A DNA stretch of 64,000 bases from Massilia frigida (GCF_011682175.1 NZ_WHJG01000003.1:248001-312000), one strand, 5' to 3'. Numbered from the stretch's first letter, positions 20,447-30,193 are shown. The notes: a model not told the origin generated them from the letters alone. Program-made: numbers and translations.

Positions 20447-20694
20447 AACCGGGGTCAGAGCTCCAAATTGCAATATTTTTTCGTTTCCCAACCGGGGTCT
20501 GACCTCTGATTCGCAATTTTGTTAACCGGGCTGATGCTGTCGGGCGCGATCTTTTTCTCATTTACGCGAAATTCGCAGCAGAACAGGGGCGATTGCGACA
20601 ATTTCCGCTTTTCCAATTTTACAAAATTTCGAATCAGAGGTCAGACCCCGGTGAGGAAACGAAAATGTTGCGAGTTAGAGCTCTGACCCCGGTT
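20447..20694. repeat. Large imperfect inverted repeat (REP/RAYT-type or MITE-like)
   Basis: The left arm (20447-20521) and the right arm (20622-20694) are near reverse complements of about 73 bases. Each contains two copies of a GGGGTCWGASCTC-type core (AACCGGGGTCAGAGCTC and CCGGGGTCTGACCTC). The 100-base centre is AT-richer and has no reading frame. The cores resemble REP sequences found next to REP-associated tyrosine transposases; no transposase gene is present. The element fills most of the 365-base gap before the deacetylase-caspase gene and could fold into one long hairpin. Confidence 0.8.
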
Positions 20695-20782
20695 GTGGGA
20701 GTGTTGAGTGGGGGTGTAGGAATTTTCGGGGTGTTTAGTTTTGCAATACAATCGATGCATTTCTTCCAACAGGCGTGTCATC

Positions 20783-23509
20783 GTGACTTCCACTGCCATT
20801 AAAATCGCCGCTGCGCTTGCCATCGCGGGCGCGGCCGGTGCGGCTGTTCTGTTTGCCGGACGTAAGCTGCCGCCGCCGCCGCCGCCATCCGTTAAGGCCG
20901 CCGCCGCGCCCATGCCTGCGCCGCGTTCCACGACGGCGCCGTTGATGGCCGGTATGCAGACCTTGCTGGCCAATTACCGCAAAATCATCGTGCTGCTCGC
21001 CGATGAGAAGTCGATGCCGCCCAACGAGCGCGAACAGGCGCAGCGCGTCGGCCAGAACCTGTTCCACGAGAATCAGTCGCACGCCGCGTCGCTCGAACGC
21101 GATCTGGCCGCGCTGCTCGCATCGAGCCAGCCGAACCGCTTCGATGCCGTCAGCGAACTGCTCAGCTTCATCGAGTCCGATAAATCCCTGTTCGATGCCG
21201 ACCGCCTCGCTTTCCGCGAGTTGCTGCAGGGCTTGCTGGCGGAAGTGGCCAAGGATTCGAGCTTGCCGGCCATTAAGATCCACAAGCGCTTGTCGGAGGA
21301 TCTCGATGCGCTGGCCGAGATCGAGCGCAATTATGAGAAGGAAATCCGCCAGGTCTTCGGCCGCTACGAGTCGCGCGCGATCGAGCTTAAACGCGAGCGC
21401 TGGGACAGTTACCTGGCCTATCTCAAGACCCTGTTCGCGCGCGATACCATCCTCAAGGAGCAGGGCGTGGTGATGCCTTACCCGGCGTCAGCCTTGCCGC
21501 GCGAGACCAAAACCAAGGCCGAGCCCGACCCCAACGAGATCTTCGGCAATTCCCTGCCCAAGAAAACCGTGGTGCTGACCTTCGACGATGGACCGCACAA
21601 GCGCTACAGCGAAGAAATCGCCGCCATCCTCAAGCAGTACGGGGTGCCGGCCGTGTTTTTCAGCGTGGGCCGCAACCTGGGCAGCGTCGATGCCGCCGGC
21701 AAGGCCACCCTGTCCGATGGCGCCGCCGTCAGCCGCAAGCTCAAGGCGGGCGGCTACACGCTGGCCAACCACAGCTACACGCACGCCCAGTTATCGAAAG
21801 AAACCGGCGACAAGCTCATGGCCGAGATCCTCAACACCGATGTGCTGCTCAAGGCCATCGACGCCAGCCGCGCGCCGCTGTTCCGCTTTCCCTACGGCGC
21901 GCGCAACAGCGAGGGCATGCATGCGCTGGAAGGCGCGCACCTGCGCTCGGTGATGTGGAATATCGATTCGCTCGACTGGGCCGATCCGGTCCCGGCCTCG
22001 ATCGCGGAGCGGGTCTTGCGTACGGTCGACAAGGAGGGCCGCGGCATCATCCTGTTCCACGACATCCACGCGCGCACGGTCAAGGCGCTGCCTGCCGTGC
22101 TGGACCGCCTGATCGCGGAGGGCTACCAGTTCGCCGGCTGGGACGGCAGCAATTTCACCAGCGCCAACACGGCCGCCGCGCCGGCCGAGAAGGTGGCGGT
22201 CAGCACCGGCTATGCCAATTCCTGGGCCATCGTGATCGGCATCGACAGCTATCCCAAGTGGCCCAAGCTGCAATACGCGGTGCGCGATGCCCAGGGTATG
22301 CGTGAAGTGCTGATCGGCAAGTTCGGTTTCGCGGCCGAGCGCGTGGTCTCGCTCAACAATGCCGATGCCACCCGGGCCGGCATCCTGGGCGCCTTCCATG
22401 ACCGCCTGGCACACGGCGGGGTGCAAAAAAACGACCGGATCTTCGTGTTTTTCGCCGGCCACGGCGCCACCCGCCAGCTCAGTTCGGGCCGCGACCTCGG
22501 CTACATCGTGCCTTACGATTCCGACCCGACCCAGTTCGCCACCGATGCGATTCCGATGAGCGAGATCCAGAACATCGCCGAGAGCCTCACCGCCAAGCAT
22601 GCGCTGTTCGTGATGGATGCCTGCTACAGCGGGCTGGGCCTGACGCGCGGCGGCGGCGCCGGCGCTTTCCTGCGCGATAATGCGCGCCGCATCGGACGCC
22701 AGATGCTGACCGCCGGCGGGGCCGACCAGCTGGTGTCGGACGGCGGGCCGAACGGGCATTCGGTGTTCACCTGGACCTTGCTGCAGGGCCTGGCGGGGAA
22801 GGGCGACCTGAACGGGGATGGCTTGATCACGGCCACCGAGCTGGCGGCGTACGTGGCGCCGGCGGTGGCGGGCGTGTCGAACCAGACGCCGGCCTTTGGC
22901 AGCCTGCCGGGCTCGGAAGGGGGCGACTTCGTGTTCGAGTTGCCGATCGAGACGGAATTCTTGAATCCGCAGACGGCGCAGCTGTCGACCGAGGCGATCG
23001 CACTCAACGCCAAGCTCGACGCGGTGCGTCCGGACACGCCCAAGGCGGATGACAAGCCGGGCGTGGTGGCGCCGGCGGCACCGGTCGCGGTCAAGGATTT
23101 GCAGGGCAAGGAGCAGAAGCTGGTGACGCCGCTGGCGGTGCCGTCGTCGGCGCGCCAGCTGGCGCAGCGTGCGAATGACCGCGGTTTGCAGCTGTTTAAG
23201 GAAAAGCAGTATGGGGCGGCCGAGGCCGAATTCACCGAGGCGCTGAAACTGCGCGCCGATTTTGCCCTGGCGGCGAATAATCTGGGCTTTGTGTACTACA
23301 AGCAGGGGAAATTCGCCGAGGCGGCGCGCTGGTTCGACAATACCGTGAAGATGGACCCGTCGCGCGCGGTGGCATACCGCAACCTGGGCGACGCGCATGC
23401 CCAGGCGGGCGATGTGGTGAAGGCGAAGCAGGCCTACAAGACCTTCATGGAGCTGGCGCCGGCCAGCGCGGGGGCGGCGTATGTGAAGCAGCAGCTGGAA
23501 AAGCTCTAG
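20783..23509 (+). CDS. Polysaccharide deacetylase-caspase-TPR fusion protein
   Basis: A 908-residue protein from the GTG at 20783; a TTG at 20741 is also in frame. Residues about 5-27 are a single membrane anchor or signal, followed by a Pro run and a helical region (70-235). A NodB deacetylase domain (about 260-465) has TFDDGP with Asp268/Asp269, the HSYTH metal site (His330, His334), FRFPYGARN, DSLDW and LFHDIH. A C14 caspase domain (about 475-720) has FFAGHGA (His560) and MDACYSG (Cys614). An EF-hand-like loop lies at 675-686 (DLNGDGLITATE), and at least two TPRs at about 790-900. All catalytic residues appear intact. An envelope-exposed enzyme combining glycan deacetylation and proteolysis is inferred; its substrate is unknown. 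Confidence 0.85.
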   Translation: MTSTAIKIAAALAIAGAAGAAVLFAGRKLPPPPPPSVKAAAAPMPAPRSTTAPLMAGMQTLLANYRKIIVLLADEKSMPPNEREQAQRVGQNLFHENQSHAASLERDLAALLASSQPNRFDAVSELLSFIESDKSLFDADRLAFRELLQGLLAEVAKDSSLPAIKIHKRLSEDLDALAEIERNYEKEIRQVFGRYESRAIELKRERWDSYLAYLKTLFARDTILKEQGVVMPYPASALPRETKTKAEPDPNEIFGNSLPKKTVVLTFDDGPHKRYSEEIAAILKQYGVPAVFFSVGRNLGSVDAAGKATLSDGAAVSRKLKAGGYTLANHSYTHAQLSKETGDKLMAEILNTDVLLKAIDASRAPLFRFPYGARNSEGMHALEGAHLRSVMWNIDSLDWADPVPASIAERVLRTVDKEGRGIILFHDIHARTVKALPAVLDRLIAEGYQFAGWDGSNFTSANTAAAPAEKVAVSTGYANSWAIVIGIDSYPKWPKLQYAVRDAQGMREVLIGKFGFAAERVVSLNNADATRAGILGAFHDRLAHGGVQKNDRIFVFFAGHGATRQLSSGRDLGYIVPYDSDPTQFATDAIPMSEIQNIAESLTAKHALFVMDACYSGLGLTRGGGAGAFLRDNARRIGRQMLTAGGADQLVSDGGPNGHSVFTWTLLQGLAGKGDLNGDGLITATELAAYVAPAVAGVSNQTPAFGSLPGSEGGDFVFELPIETEFLNPQTAQLSTEAIALNAKLDAVRPDTPKADDKPGVVAPAAPVAVKDLQGKEQKLVTPLAVPSSARQLAQRANDRGLQLFKEKQYGAAEAEFTEALKLRADFALAANNLGFVYYKQGKFAEAARWFDNTVKMDPSRAVAYRNLGDAHAQAGDVVKAKQAYKTFMELAPASAGAAYVKQQLEKL

Positions 23510-23511
23510 TT

Positions 23512-23700
23512 CGTCCTGGGTCCTTGCCGGCACCGCCAGCAAGGACTTCCCGCGCCAGGGCGGCGCGCGCCGGGAACGCATGCGTTCCCCGCAAGTTGTT
23601 TCTCAGCCACTAGCTGCGCCAGCAAGCTGGGAAGGTGCATGCGTTCCCGTCGGTGCGGGAAGTCGTCCCCGGCAGCGCCAGGGACGAGGCCACGGGGCTG
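23512..23700. repeat. GC-rich dispersed repeat region
   Basis: The 229-base gap between the convergent caspase-fusion and DUF475 genes contains two GAACGCATGCGTTCCC-like palindromes (near 23575 and 23641) and GGACTTCCCGCGCCAGG/CGGGAAGTCGTCCCC arms. These are like those at 6.0 and 10.4 kb. No T-rich terminator is evident. Confidence 0.5.
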
Positions 23701-23738
23701 CACAGACCACCTGGCATCACAGCGCGAACCTTGCCCCG

Positions 23739-24779
23739 TCAAGCCACGCCCAGCGCCTCTTGCTGTTTCTTGTAGCGCAGCGACGACCACACCGACACCA
23801 GGATGAACGCCACGCCCGACAGCCCCGTGAACCATTCCGGAATGTGGTAGCGCACGCTGGCGAACATGATCAGCGCCAGGATCCCGATCGCGTAATGCGC
23901 GCCGTGCTCCAGATAGACAAACTCCTGCAAGGTACCTTTTTCGACCAGGAACACGGTCATCGAGCGCACGAACATGGCGCCGATCGCCAGGCCCAGCATG
24001 ATGATGACCACGTCGTTGGTGATCGCAAACGCGCCGATCACGCCATCGAAACTGAACGAGGCGTCGAGCACTTCCAGATACAGAAACCCCCCGATACTGC
24101 CGCGCGACACGATTTGCCCGATGCTCGGGTCGGCTTCTTCTTCCTCCAGCAGGGAACTGATCCAGTTGACACCCACGTAAATCACCACGCCCATCACGCC
24201 AGCCATCAGCACGCTCAGCTTGCGCGCTTCCGGGACCAGGTACATGGCCACGAACGAGGCGCACAGGGTCAGCAGTACCGCCAGGCTCTCGCTGCCGTAG
24301 GTGCCTACCTTCTCTTCGACCCATCCGAGCCAGTGAAGTTCCTTCTCTTCGTCGAATAAAAAGTTGAGGAAGACCAGCAGCAGGAAGGCACCGCCGAACG
24401 CCGCCACTTCCGCATGGTTGTCGGTCAGGTGGCGCGAGTATTCGTCCGGCGTGTTGATCGCCATGGTCCACACGTCCAGCAAGCCGAGCCCGGTCGCGAC
24501 CGAGACTATGACCAAGGGAAACAGCAAGCGCATGCCGAACACGGCGACGACGATCCCGACCGTCAGGAACAGCTTGCGCCAGAAGTCGTTCCAGTGGCGC
24601 AGCACGGACGCGTTGACGACGGCGTTGTCGAACGAGAGCGACACTTCCAGCACGCCCAGCACGGCGGCGATCCACAGGGCATTGAGCAGGCCGGGGACGC
24701 CGCTGCGCGAGTAGCCCCACCAGCCGGCAACGGCAAGGAGAACGAAGGTGACAATGAAAGAGAGTCTGAAATGGCGCAT
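23739..24779 (-). CDS. DUF475 (TerC-superfamily) integral membrane protein
   Basis: A 346-residue protein with about nine membrane spans and the TerC-type acidic intramembrane motifs VLEVSLSFDNAVVNA near residue 45 and EVLDASFSFDGVIGAFAITND near 235. A cytoplasmic loop in the middle is strongly acidic (SSLLEEEEADPS). TerC relatives move or bind metal ions such as manganese, so a metal-linked role is inferred. The ATG at 24779 gives the expected first span. It is divergent from the DUF212 gene across 306 bases. Confidence 0.88.
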   Translation of the reverse strand: MRHFRLSFIVTFVLLAVAGWWGYSRSGVPGLLNALWIAAVLGVLEVSLSFDNAVVNASVLRHWNDFWRKLFLTVGIVVAVFGMRLLFPLVIVSVATGLGLLDVWTMAINTPDEYSRHLTDNHAEVAAFGGAFLLLVFLNFLFDEEKELHWLGWVEEKVGTYGSESLAVLLTLCASFVAMYLVPEARKLSVLMAGVMGVVIYVGVNWISSLLEEEEADPSIGQIVSRGSIGGFLYLEVLDASFSFDGVIGAFAITNDVVIIMLGLAIGAMFVRSMTVFLVEKGTLQEFVYLEHGAHYAIGILALIMFASVRYHIPEWFTGLSGVAFILVSVWSSLRYKKQQEALGVA

Positions 24780-25010
24780 GGGCTAATTCCCGGGGAAAAG
24801 TTCGATAAGAAGGGTGGACGCCGGCGGGCGGTGGTCTGATGTCATTCTAATAGGTTTTCCTGCCCCATGAGCAGTCAAACGCGCGCACGCGACCCCATCC
24901 CGATGCCGCTTGCGGCCGGGACCAGCCGTGTGCCAGGGTCCGCGGCGGCCGGCCCGTGCTGGCGTGGAAGACAGTGGTGAAAATGCATGCCGGCGAACTT
25001 TTATGCTGCC

Positions 25011-25038
25011 TTGGCATGGGTGTGATCTGCGATAATTG
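25011..25038 (+). promoter_or_regulatory. Candidate promoter for DUF212 gene
   Basis: TTGGCA (25011-25016) and TAATTG (25033-25038) are 16 bases apart, 48 bases before the ATG at 25086. GATAAT at 25031 is an alternative -10. The remainder of the 306-base divergent gap (24780-25085) shows nothing else I can name. Confidence 0.4.
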
Positions 25039-25085
25039 TTAGTTACGCAGCAATTGTGCCGTATAACCACAACAAGGATTTACCC

Positions 25086-25508
25086 ATGGATATCAGCTAC
25101 CTCATCACGCCTGTCTTGACCTGGCTGGTGGTGGGACCAATCAAGTTCCTGATTAATAGTGCGCGCCAGCGGCGCTGGGCATTCAATTTGGTCGGCAACG
25201 GCGGCTTTCCCAGCAATCACAGCTCGGTAGTCACCAGCATGGCGACCCTGATCGCCCTGCGCGAGGGCATGGGCAGCCCGGCCTTCGGCGTCGCCGTGAC
25301 CCTGGCATTCATCGTGATGATCGATGCCAACAGCCTGCGCCAGCACGTCGGCCGCCAGGCTGCCGCCATCAACCGCCTGGCCGGCAGCGCCGCCGACCAT
25401 ACCCATCTGCGGGAACGCATGGGGCATACCCTGGTCGAAATCACGGGCGGCATTTGCACCGGCATCGGCATGGGCTTTGCGGTATTTCACTTGTTCCAGC
25501 GCTTCTGA
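25086..25508 (+). CDS. Divergent PAP2 family (DUF212) membrane protein
   Basis: A 140-residue membrane protein of the divergent PAP2 family. The signature GGFPSNHSSVV lies near residue 39 and DANSLRQHVGRQA near 80. Spans are at about 5-22, 65-80 and 115-135. The SNHS motif resembles the phosphatase motif of PAP2 lipid phosphatases, but activity of this family is unproven. The ATG at 25086 is preceded by AAGGA seven bases upstream; the frame extends to 25056 without support. Confidence 0.87.
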   Translation: MDISYLITPVLTWLVVGPIKFLINSARQRRWAFNLVGNGGFPSNHSSVVTSMATLIALREGMGSPAFGVAVTLAFIVMIDANSLRQHVGRQAAAINRLAGSAADHTHLRERMGHTLVEITGGICTGIGMGFAVFHLFQRF

Positions 25509-25528
25509 TGCAGCGTCGACCCTCGCGC

Positions 25529-25557
25529 CGTCGTCCCCGGGCTGGCGCGGGGAGTCG
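25529..25557. repeat. Short dispersed GC palindrome
   Basis: CGTCGTCCCC and GCGCGGGGAGTCG flank a short centre, resembling the ends of the other palindromic repeats in the window. The 262-base gap also holds the RND promoter. Confidence 0.4.
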
Positions 25558-25680
25558 TTGCTGGCGCTGCCAGACAGGATAAATCACCCCGATTGTTGCA
25601 ACTCAGCATGACAAGAATGCAGTTCAATCCCGCAAATCCGCAGTTCAGCCATCGAAACTGGCAGGTTGCAAGATCGCTAA

Positions 25681-25709
25681 TTGACGTCGATATCCGTCTC
25701 AAGGATACT
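25681..25709 (+). promoter_or_regulatory. Candidate promoter of RND operon
   Basis: TTGACG (25681-25686) and GATACT (25704-25709) are 17 bases apart, about 61 bases before the adaptor ATG. The -35 overlaps a palindromic GACGTC within ATTGACGTCGAT that could be an operator. No regulator gene is adjacent. Confidence 0.5.
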
Positions 25710-25770
25710 TTGGCGCTGGAAGTTTTCAATTTGATACATACGTCTGACCGATTTGATCCCGGAGAATCCC

Positions 25771-26907
25771 ATGCTGCGCAAAACAATGCTCGTCCTCGCC
25801 ATCGCTACGGCGCTCGCCGCCTGCAGTAAGGACGCTAAAGATCCGGGCAAGGATGCCAAGGCCGCCGCGCCCGTCCAGTTGCTGGTTTCTCCGGAAGATC
25901 TGCTCACCATCCAATCGAACGCGCTCGCGTCCGGCCCGGTCGTGACCGGCTCGGTCCAGCCCGAACGCAAGGCCGACCTGCGCGCCGAAGTGTCGGCCGT
26001 GGTGTTGCAGGTGCTCAAGGAAAACGGCGACCCCGTCAAGCGTGGCGACATCCTCGTCAAGCTCGACGAAACCGCCATCCGCGACAGCCTCAGCTCGGCC
26101 GAGCAGTCCGCCCGCGCCGCTTCCCAGGCGCTCGACCAGGCTGAACGCCAGCTGGAACGCATGAAAACCCTGCGCGCCTCGGGCATGACCTCGGCCCAGG
26201 CGATGGATGATGCCGAAGTGCGCCGCAACAATGCCCTGAGCGAAGTATCGGCCGCCAAATCGCGCGCCGCCCTGGCCCGTCAGCAACTCGGCCGCACCGT
26301 GGTGCGCGCCCCCTTCGACGGCGTGGTCAGCGAACGCAAGGTATCGGCCGGCGATACCGCATCCGTCGGCAAGGAATTGCTGAAAGTCATAGACCCATCC
26401 AGCATGCGCTTCGAAGGACGCGTCTCGGCCGACCGTATCAGCACGGTCAAGGTCGGCCAGGCGGTCAGCTTCCGTATCAATGGCTATGCCGGCGAAGAAT
26501 TTCGCGGCGTGGTGAAGCGGGTCGATCCGGCCGCCAACGAAGTCACGCGCCAGGTCGAGGTGCTGGTCGGCTTTGCGCCCGGCTCGGCGGTGCCGAAGGT
26601 GTCCGGCCTGTACGGGGAAGGGCGGATCGAGGCGGAAACCAAGGCTGCGCTGATGCTGCCCGAAGGCGCGCTGGTCAAGGCCGGCGACAAGGCCTACGCC
26701 TGGCGCCTCAAGGATAAAACGCTGAAAAAGGTCGACCTGGCGGTCGGGCCGCGCGACACGCGCACCGGCAACTATGAGATCAAGCAAGGCCTGGCCGCCG
26801 GCGATACGGTCATGCGCAATCCAAGTTCGGCTTTCAAGGAGGGCCAGAAGGTGGAACTGGCGCCGGCCAAGGTTGCCGCCGCCGCGCCTGTCGTGCAGGG
26901 GAAATAA
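25771..26907 (+). CDS. RND efflux periplasmic adaptor lipoprotein
   Basis: The membrane fusion subunit of a tripartite efflux pump. The 378-residue product begins with a lipoprotein signal whose lipobox LAAC gives Cys18 as the acylated residue. It has a beta-barrel/lipoyl region (RAEVSAVVLQVLKENGDPVKRGDILVKLD), a coiled-coil hairpin (about 105-160), the second lipoyl half (TVVRAPFDGVVSERKV) and a C-terminal membrane-proximal domain. The ATG at 25771 follows GGAGAATCCC and is preferred to the in-frame ATG at 25753. It is four bases upstream of the permease gene. No outer-membrane channel gene is in the window, so a shared TolC-type channel is likely. Confidence 0.93.
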   Translation: MLRKTMLVLAIATALAACSKDAKDPGKDAKAAAPVQLLVSPEDLLTIQSNALASGPVVTGSVQPERKADLRAEVSAVVLQVLKENGDPVKRGDILVKLDETAIRDSLSSAEQSARAASQALDQAERQLERMKTLRASGMTSAQAMDDAEVRRNNALSEVSAAKSRAALARQQLGRTVVRAPFDGVVSERKVSAGDTASVGKELLKVIDPSSMRFEGRVSADRISTVKVGQAVSFRINGYAGEEFRGVVKRVDPAANEVTRQVEVLVGFAPGSAVPKVSGLYGEGRIEAETKAALMLPEGALVKAGDKAYAWRLKDKTLKKVDLAVGPRDTRTGNYEIKQGLAAGDTVMRNPSSAFKEGQKVELAPAKVAAAAPVVQGK

Positions 26908-26910
26908 GCC

Positions 26911-29900
26911 ATGTTCCTTTCCGATTTCAGTATCAAGCGGCCAATCGCCACGATTGTGCTGATCATCACCTTGATGTGCATGGGCCTGCTAGCCCTGACC
27001 AAGCTGCGCGTCAACCAGAATCCCGACGTCGAAGTGCCGGTATTGCAGATCAACATTCCGTATCCGGGCGCGTCGCCGGACACGGTCGAGCGCGAAGTGA
27101 TCAACCGCATCGAAAAGTCGCTGCTCAGCATTTCCGGCGTGACCGATGTGCATGCCAATGCGGTCGAGGGCAATGCCCAGTTCTGGCTGGAGTTTAACTT
27201 CGACAAGAACCTGATCGAAGCGTCCGACGAGGTGCGCAACGCCATCGCCACGGTGCGCTACAAGCTGCCGACCGAGATGCGCGAACCGATCCTGCAGCGT
27301 CTCGACCCGGCCACCCAGCCCATCCTGAACCTGGCGCTGTCCTCCACCAGCCAGAGCCATGCGGAAATCTCGCGCCTGGCCGAGGATGTGCTGGCCGACC
27401 GCTTCCGCGGTATCGATGGCGTGGCCACGGTCAACGTCAACGGTGCCCTGCGGCGCGAACTGTCGGTGCTGCTGCGCGCCGAAAAGCTGCGTGAATACAA
27501 TGTGGCCGTGTCCGACGTGGTCAATGCCTTGCGCACGCAAAATACCAATGCGCCGGTGGGCAAGATTCGCGGCGAATACGACGAAAAAAGCATCCGCCTG
27601 GTCGGCCGCATCGAGTCGCCCGAGGAATTCCAGCAAATCGTGGTCAAGCGCCGTGGCGATGAAATCGTGCGCCTGGCGCAAGTGGCCGAAATCCGCGACG
27701 GCTTTGCCGAAGTCAACAACCTGAGTATCCGCAGCGGCAAGCCGAACGTGGGCATCACCCTGACCCGTTCGCGCGATGCCAGTACCGTCAGCGTGGCGCT
27801 AAGGGCCAAGAAACTGATCAAGGAACTGGAAAAAGAACTGCCGAAAGGCACCGTGCTGGAAATCACGCGCGATGGCGGCGATGAAGCCCAGCGTAGCCTG
27901 AACAATGTGATCGAATCGCTGATCTTCGGCGCCGTGCTGACCATTTTCGTGGTGTACGCCTTCCTCAATTCCTGGCGCTCGACCCTGATCACGGCGCTCT
28001 CCTTGCCGACCTCGGTGATCGCCTCCTTCATCGCGGTCTGGCTGTGCGGCTTCACGCTCAACTTCATGACCCTGCTCGGGCTGTCGCTGGCCATCGGTGT
28101 GCTGATCGACGATGCGATCGTGGTGCGCGAAAACATCGTGCGCCACATGCAGCGCGGCTCCGACCGCCGCAAGGCCGCCCTCGAAGGCACCGCCGAAATC
28201 GGCATGGCGGTGGCCTCGACCACCTTCTCCATCATCGCGGTGTTCATTCCGGTGGCCTTCATGCCGGGCGTGTCCGGTGAATGGTTCCGTCCGTTCGCGC
28301 TGACGGTGACCTGCTCGGTGCTGGTCAGCCTGGTCATTTCCTTCACGCTCGACCCGATGCTGTCGGCTTACTGGGGCGACCCGCCGGACCATCACACTGC
28401 GCCAAAAAAGGGCTTGTCGCTGCTGCTGCATCACTTTAACGAATGGTTCGACCGCCAGGCCGACCGCTACGGCAATGTGATCGCCTGGGCCTTGCATCAC
28501 CGCATCTGGATGACCCTGATCGCCGTGGCCACCTTCGCCGGCGCGATTTATCTGCAGGGCGCCAAGGGCGGCACCAGCTTCCTGCCGGAGGCCGATTATG
28601 GCCAGTTGCTGATCGATATACGCACGCCGGCCTCGTCGAGCGTGGAGTATTCGCGCGCCAAGCTGGAAAAGGCGGCCGAACTGGCCCGCACGATCAAGGA
28701 AACCAAGGATACCAACGCCTTCATTAACACGGGCGGCGGCAAGGTGTATGTCGACATCGGCAAGCGCGCCACCCGCTCGCGCAGCGCCAAGGAAATCGCG
28801 GTCGAACTGCGCGCCAAGATTTCCCAGCTGGTCGGTGCCGAATACGTGGTGCTGGACGATATGAATAACGGCGCCAACAAGCCGATCCAGATCCAGTTCA
28901 CCGGGCCGGATTCGCGCAAGCTGCTCGACATTGCCACCGCCTACATGGAAAAGCTGCGCGCGGTGCCGGGCGCGGTCGATGTCGGCCTGTCCGAACAAGA
29001 TCCGAAAAACGAATTGCAGATCGAGCTGAACCGCGGCCTGGCCAATTCGATGGGCATTTCCGTCAACGATGCGGCGCAGTCGCTGCGGGTGGCGTTTGCC
29101 GGCGTCGAAGTGGGCGACTGGGTCGACCCGACCGGCGAAACGCGCGACGTGGCGGTGCGCCTGCATCCGGACGACCGCATCAGCGCCGACAACATCGAAC
29201 GCTTGCCGATCGCCGTGACCGGCACCAACCAGATGGTGCCGCTCGACCAGATCGCTACCATTACCATGGGCAAGGGACCGTCCGGCATTTCGCACAAGAA
29301 CGGCAAGCGCACCATTTCGGTCTCGGCCAATGCGCAGGGACGCTCGAACGGCGAAGTCACGGACGACGCCATGAAACTGGCCGATACCTTCGATTACCCG
29401 CCCGGCTACGGCCGTGAACTGGGCGGCGCCGGCCAGGATCAGCAGGAACTGTTTGCCGAAATGGGCATCGCCCTGATTTCGGGGATCGGCCTGATGTACC
29501 TGATCCTGGTGATGCAGTTCGGTTCGTTCACGGCGCCGCTGGCGGTGATGCTGTCGCTGCCGCTGTCCCTGATCGGCGTGGTGGTGGCGCTCCTGGTGAC
29601 CGGCAACACCCTCAACCTGATGAGCTTCATCGGCATCATCATGCTGATGGGCCTGGTGGCGAAGAATGCCATCCTGCTGCTCGACGCGGCCCGTTCGCGC
29701 GAACGGGAAGGCCACAGCCGCGAAGATTCGCTGATGGAGGCGGGGCGCGCGCGCCTGCGTCCGATCCTGATGACCACCTTCGCCCTGATCGCCGGCATGT
29801 TCCCGGTGGCGCTGGGCTTGGGCGAGGGCGGCGAGTTCTACCGTCCACTGGCGATCGCGATCATCGGCGGCACCATCACCTCGACCATTTTGACCTTGCT

Positions 29901-30135
29901 GGTGGTGCCAACCTTCTACGACAGCATCGAAATCAAGACCGACAGCATGGGCGCCAAGTTCCGTCGCCGTTCAGTGCGCTTCGGTCCGCTGCTGGCCTTC
30001 CTGGCGACTTTCATCGAGGTGATCTTGTTCCTCACCTTTGTTCGCCTGGTCTATCGCCTGATCATGCGGGTGGTGCGCCTGGCCACGGGTGACAAGCGCA
30101 GTGCGGCTGTGCGCGGCGCGTTGCCGCTCAAGTAG
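26911..30135 (+). CDS. RND multidrug efflux permease (HAE1 type)
   Basis: A 1074-residue inner-membrane proton/drug antiporter, the size of AcrB/MexB-type pumps. It opens FLSDFSIKRPIATIVLII, a standard first span. It has two periplasmic pore/docking domains and the span-4 signature LGLSLAIGVLIDDAIVVREN, whose Asp pair carries protons. The second-half signature FIGIIMLMGLVAKNAILLLD and the hydrophobic-amphiphilic ending are also present. The product may be closer to the MexF/TriC-like or heavy-solvent pumps than to AcrB, but the substrate cannot be told. It is cotranscribed with the adaptor and followed by a good terminator. Confidence 0.95.
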   Translation: MFLSDFSIKRPIATIVLIITLMCMGLLALTKLRVNQNPDVEVPVLQINIPYPGASPDTVEREVINRIEKSLLSISGVTDVHANAVEGNAQFWLEFNFDKNLIEASDEVRNAIATVRYKLPTEMREPILQRLDPATQPILNLALSSTSQSHAEISRLAEDVLADRFRGIDGVATVNVNGALRRELSVLLRAEKLREYNVAVSDVVNALRTQNTNAPVGKIRGEYDEKSIRLVGRIESPEEFQQIVVKRRGDEIVRLAQVAEIRDGFAEVNNLSIRSGKPNVGITLTRSRDASTVSVALRAKKLIKELEKELPKGTVLEITRDGGDEAQRSLNNVIESLIFGAVLTIFVVYAFLNSWRSTLITALSLPTSVIASFIAVWLCGFTLNFMTLLGLSLAIGVLIDDAIVVRENIVRHMQRGSDRRKAALEGTAEIGMAVASTTFSIIAVFIPVAFMPGVSGEWFRPFALTVTCSVLVSLVISFTLDPMLSAYWGDPPDHHTAPKKGLSLLLHHFNEWFDRQADRYGNVIAWALHHRIWMTLIAVATFAGAIYLQGAKGGTSFLPEADYGQLLIDIRTPASSSVEYSRAKLEKAAELARTIKETKDTNAFINTGGGKVYVDIGKRATRSRSAKEIAVELRAKISQLVGAEYVVLDDMNNGANKPIQIQFTGPDSRKLLDIATAYMEKLRAVPGAVDVGLSEQDPKNELQIELNRGLANSMGISVNDAAQSLRVAFAGVEVGDWVDPTGETRDVAVRLHPDDRISADNIERLPIAVTGTNQMVPLDQIATITMGKGPSGISHKNGKRTISVSANAQGRSNGEVTDDAMKLADTFDYPPGYGRELGGAGQDQQELFAEMGIALISGIGLMYLILVMQFGSFTAPLAVMLSLPLSLIGVVVALLVTGNTLNLMSFIGIIMLMGLVAKNAILLLDAARSREREGHSREDSLMEAGRARLRPILMTTFALIAGMFPVALGLGEGGEFYRPLAIAIIGGTITSTILTLLVVPTFYDSIEIKTDSMGAKFRRRSVRFGPLLAFLATFIEVILFLTFVRLVYRLIMRVVRLATGDKRSAAVRGALPLK

Positions 30136-30193
30136 CCACAGGTGTAAGGCTGCACTGACGGCGCATCGGGAACGAGATGCCGTCAGTACCAAG

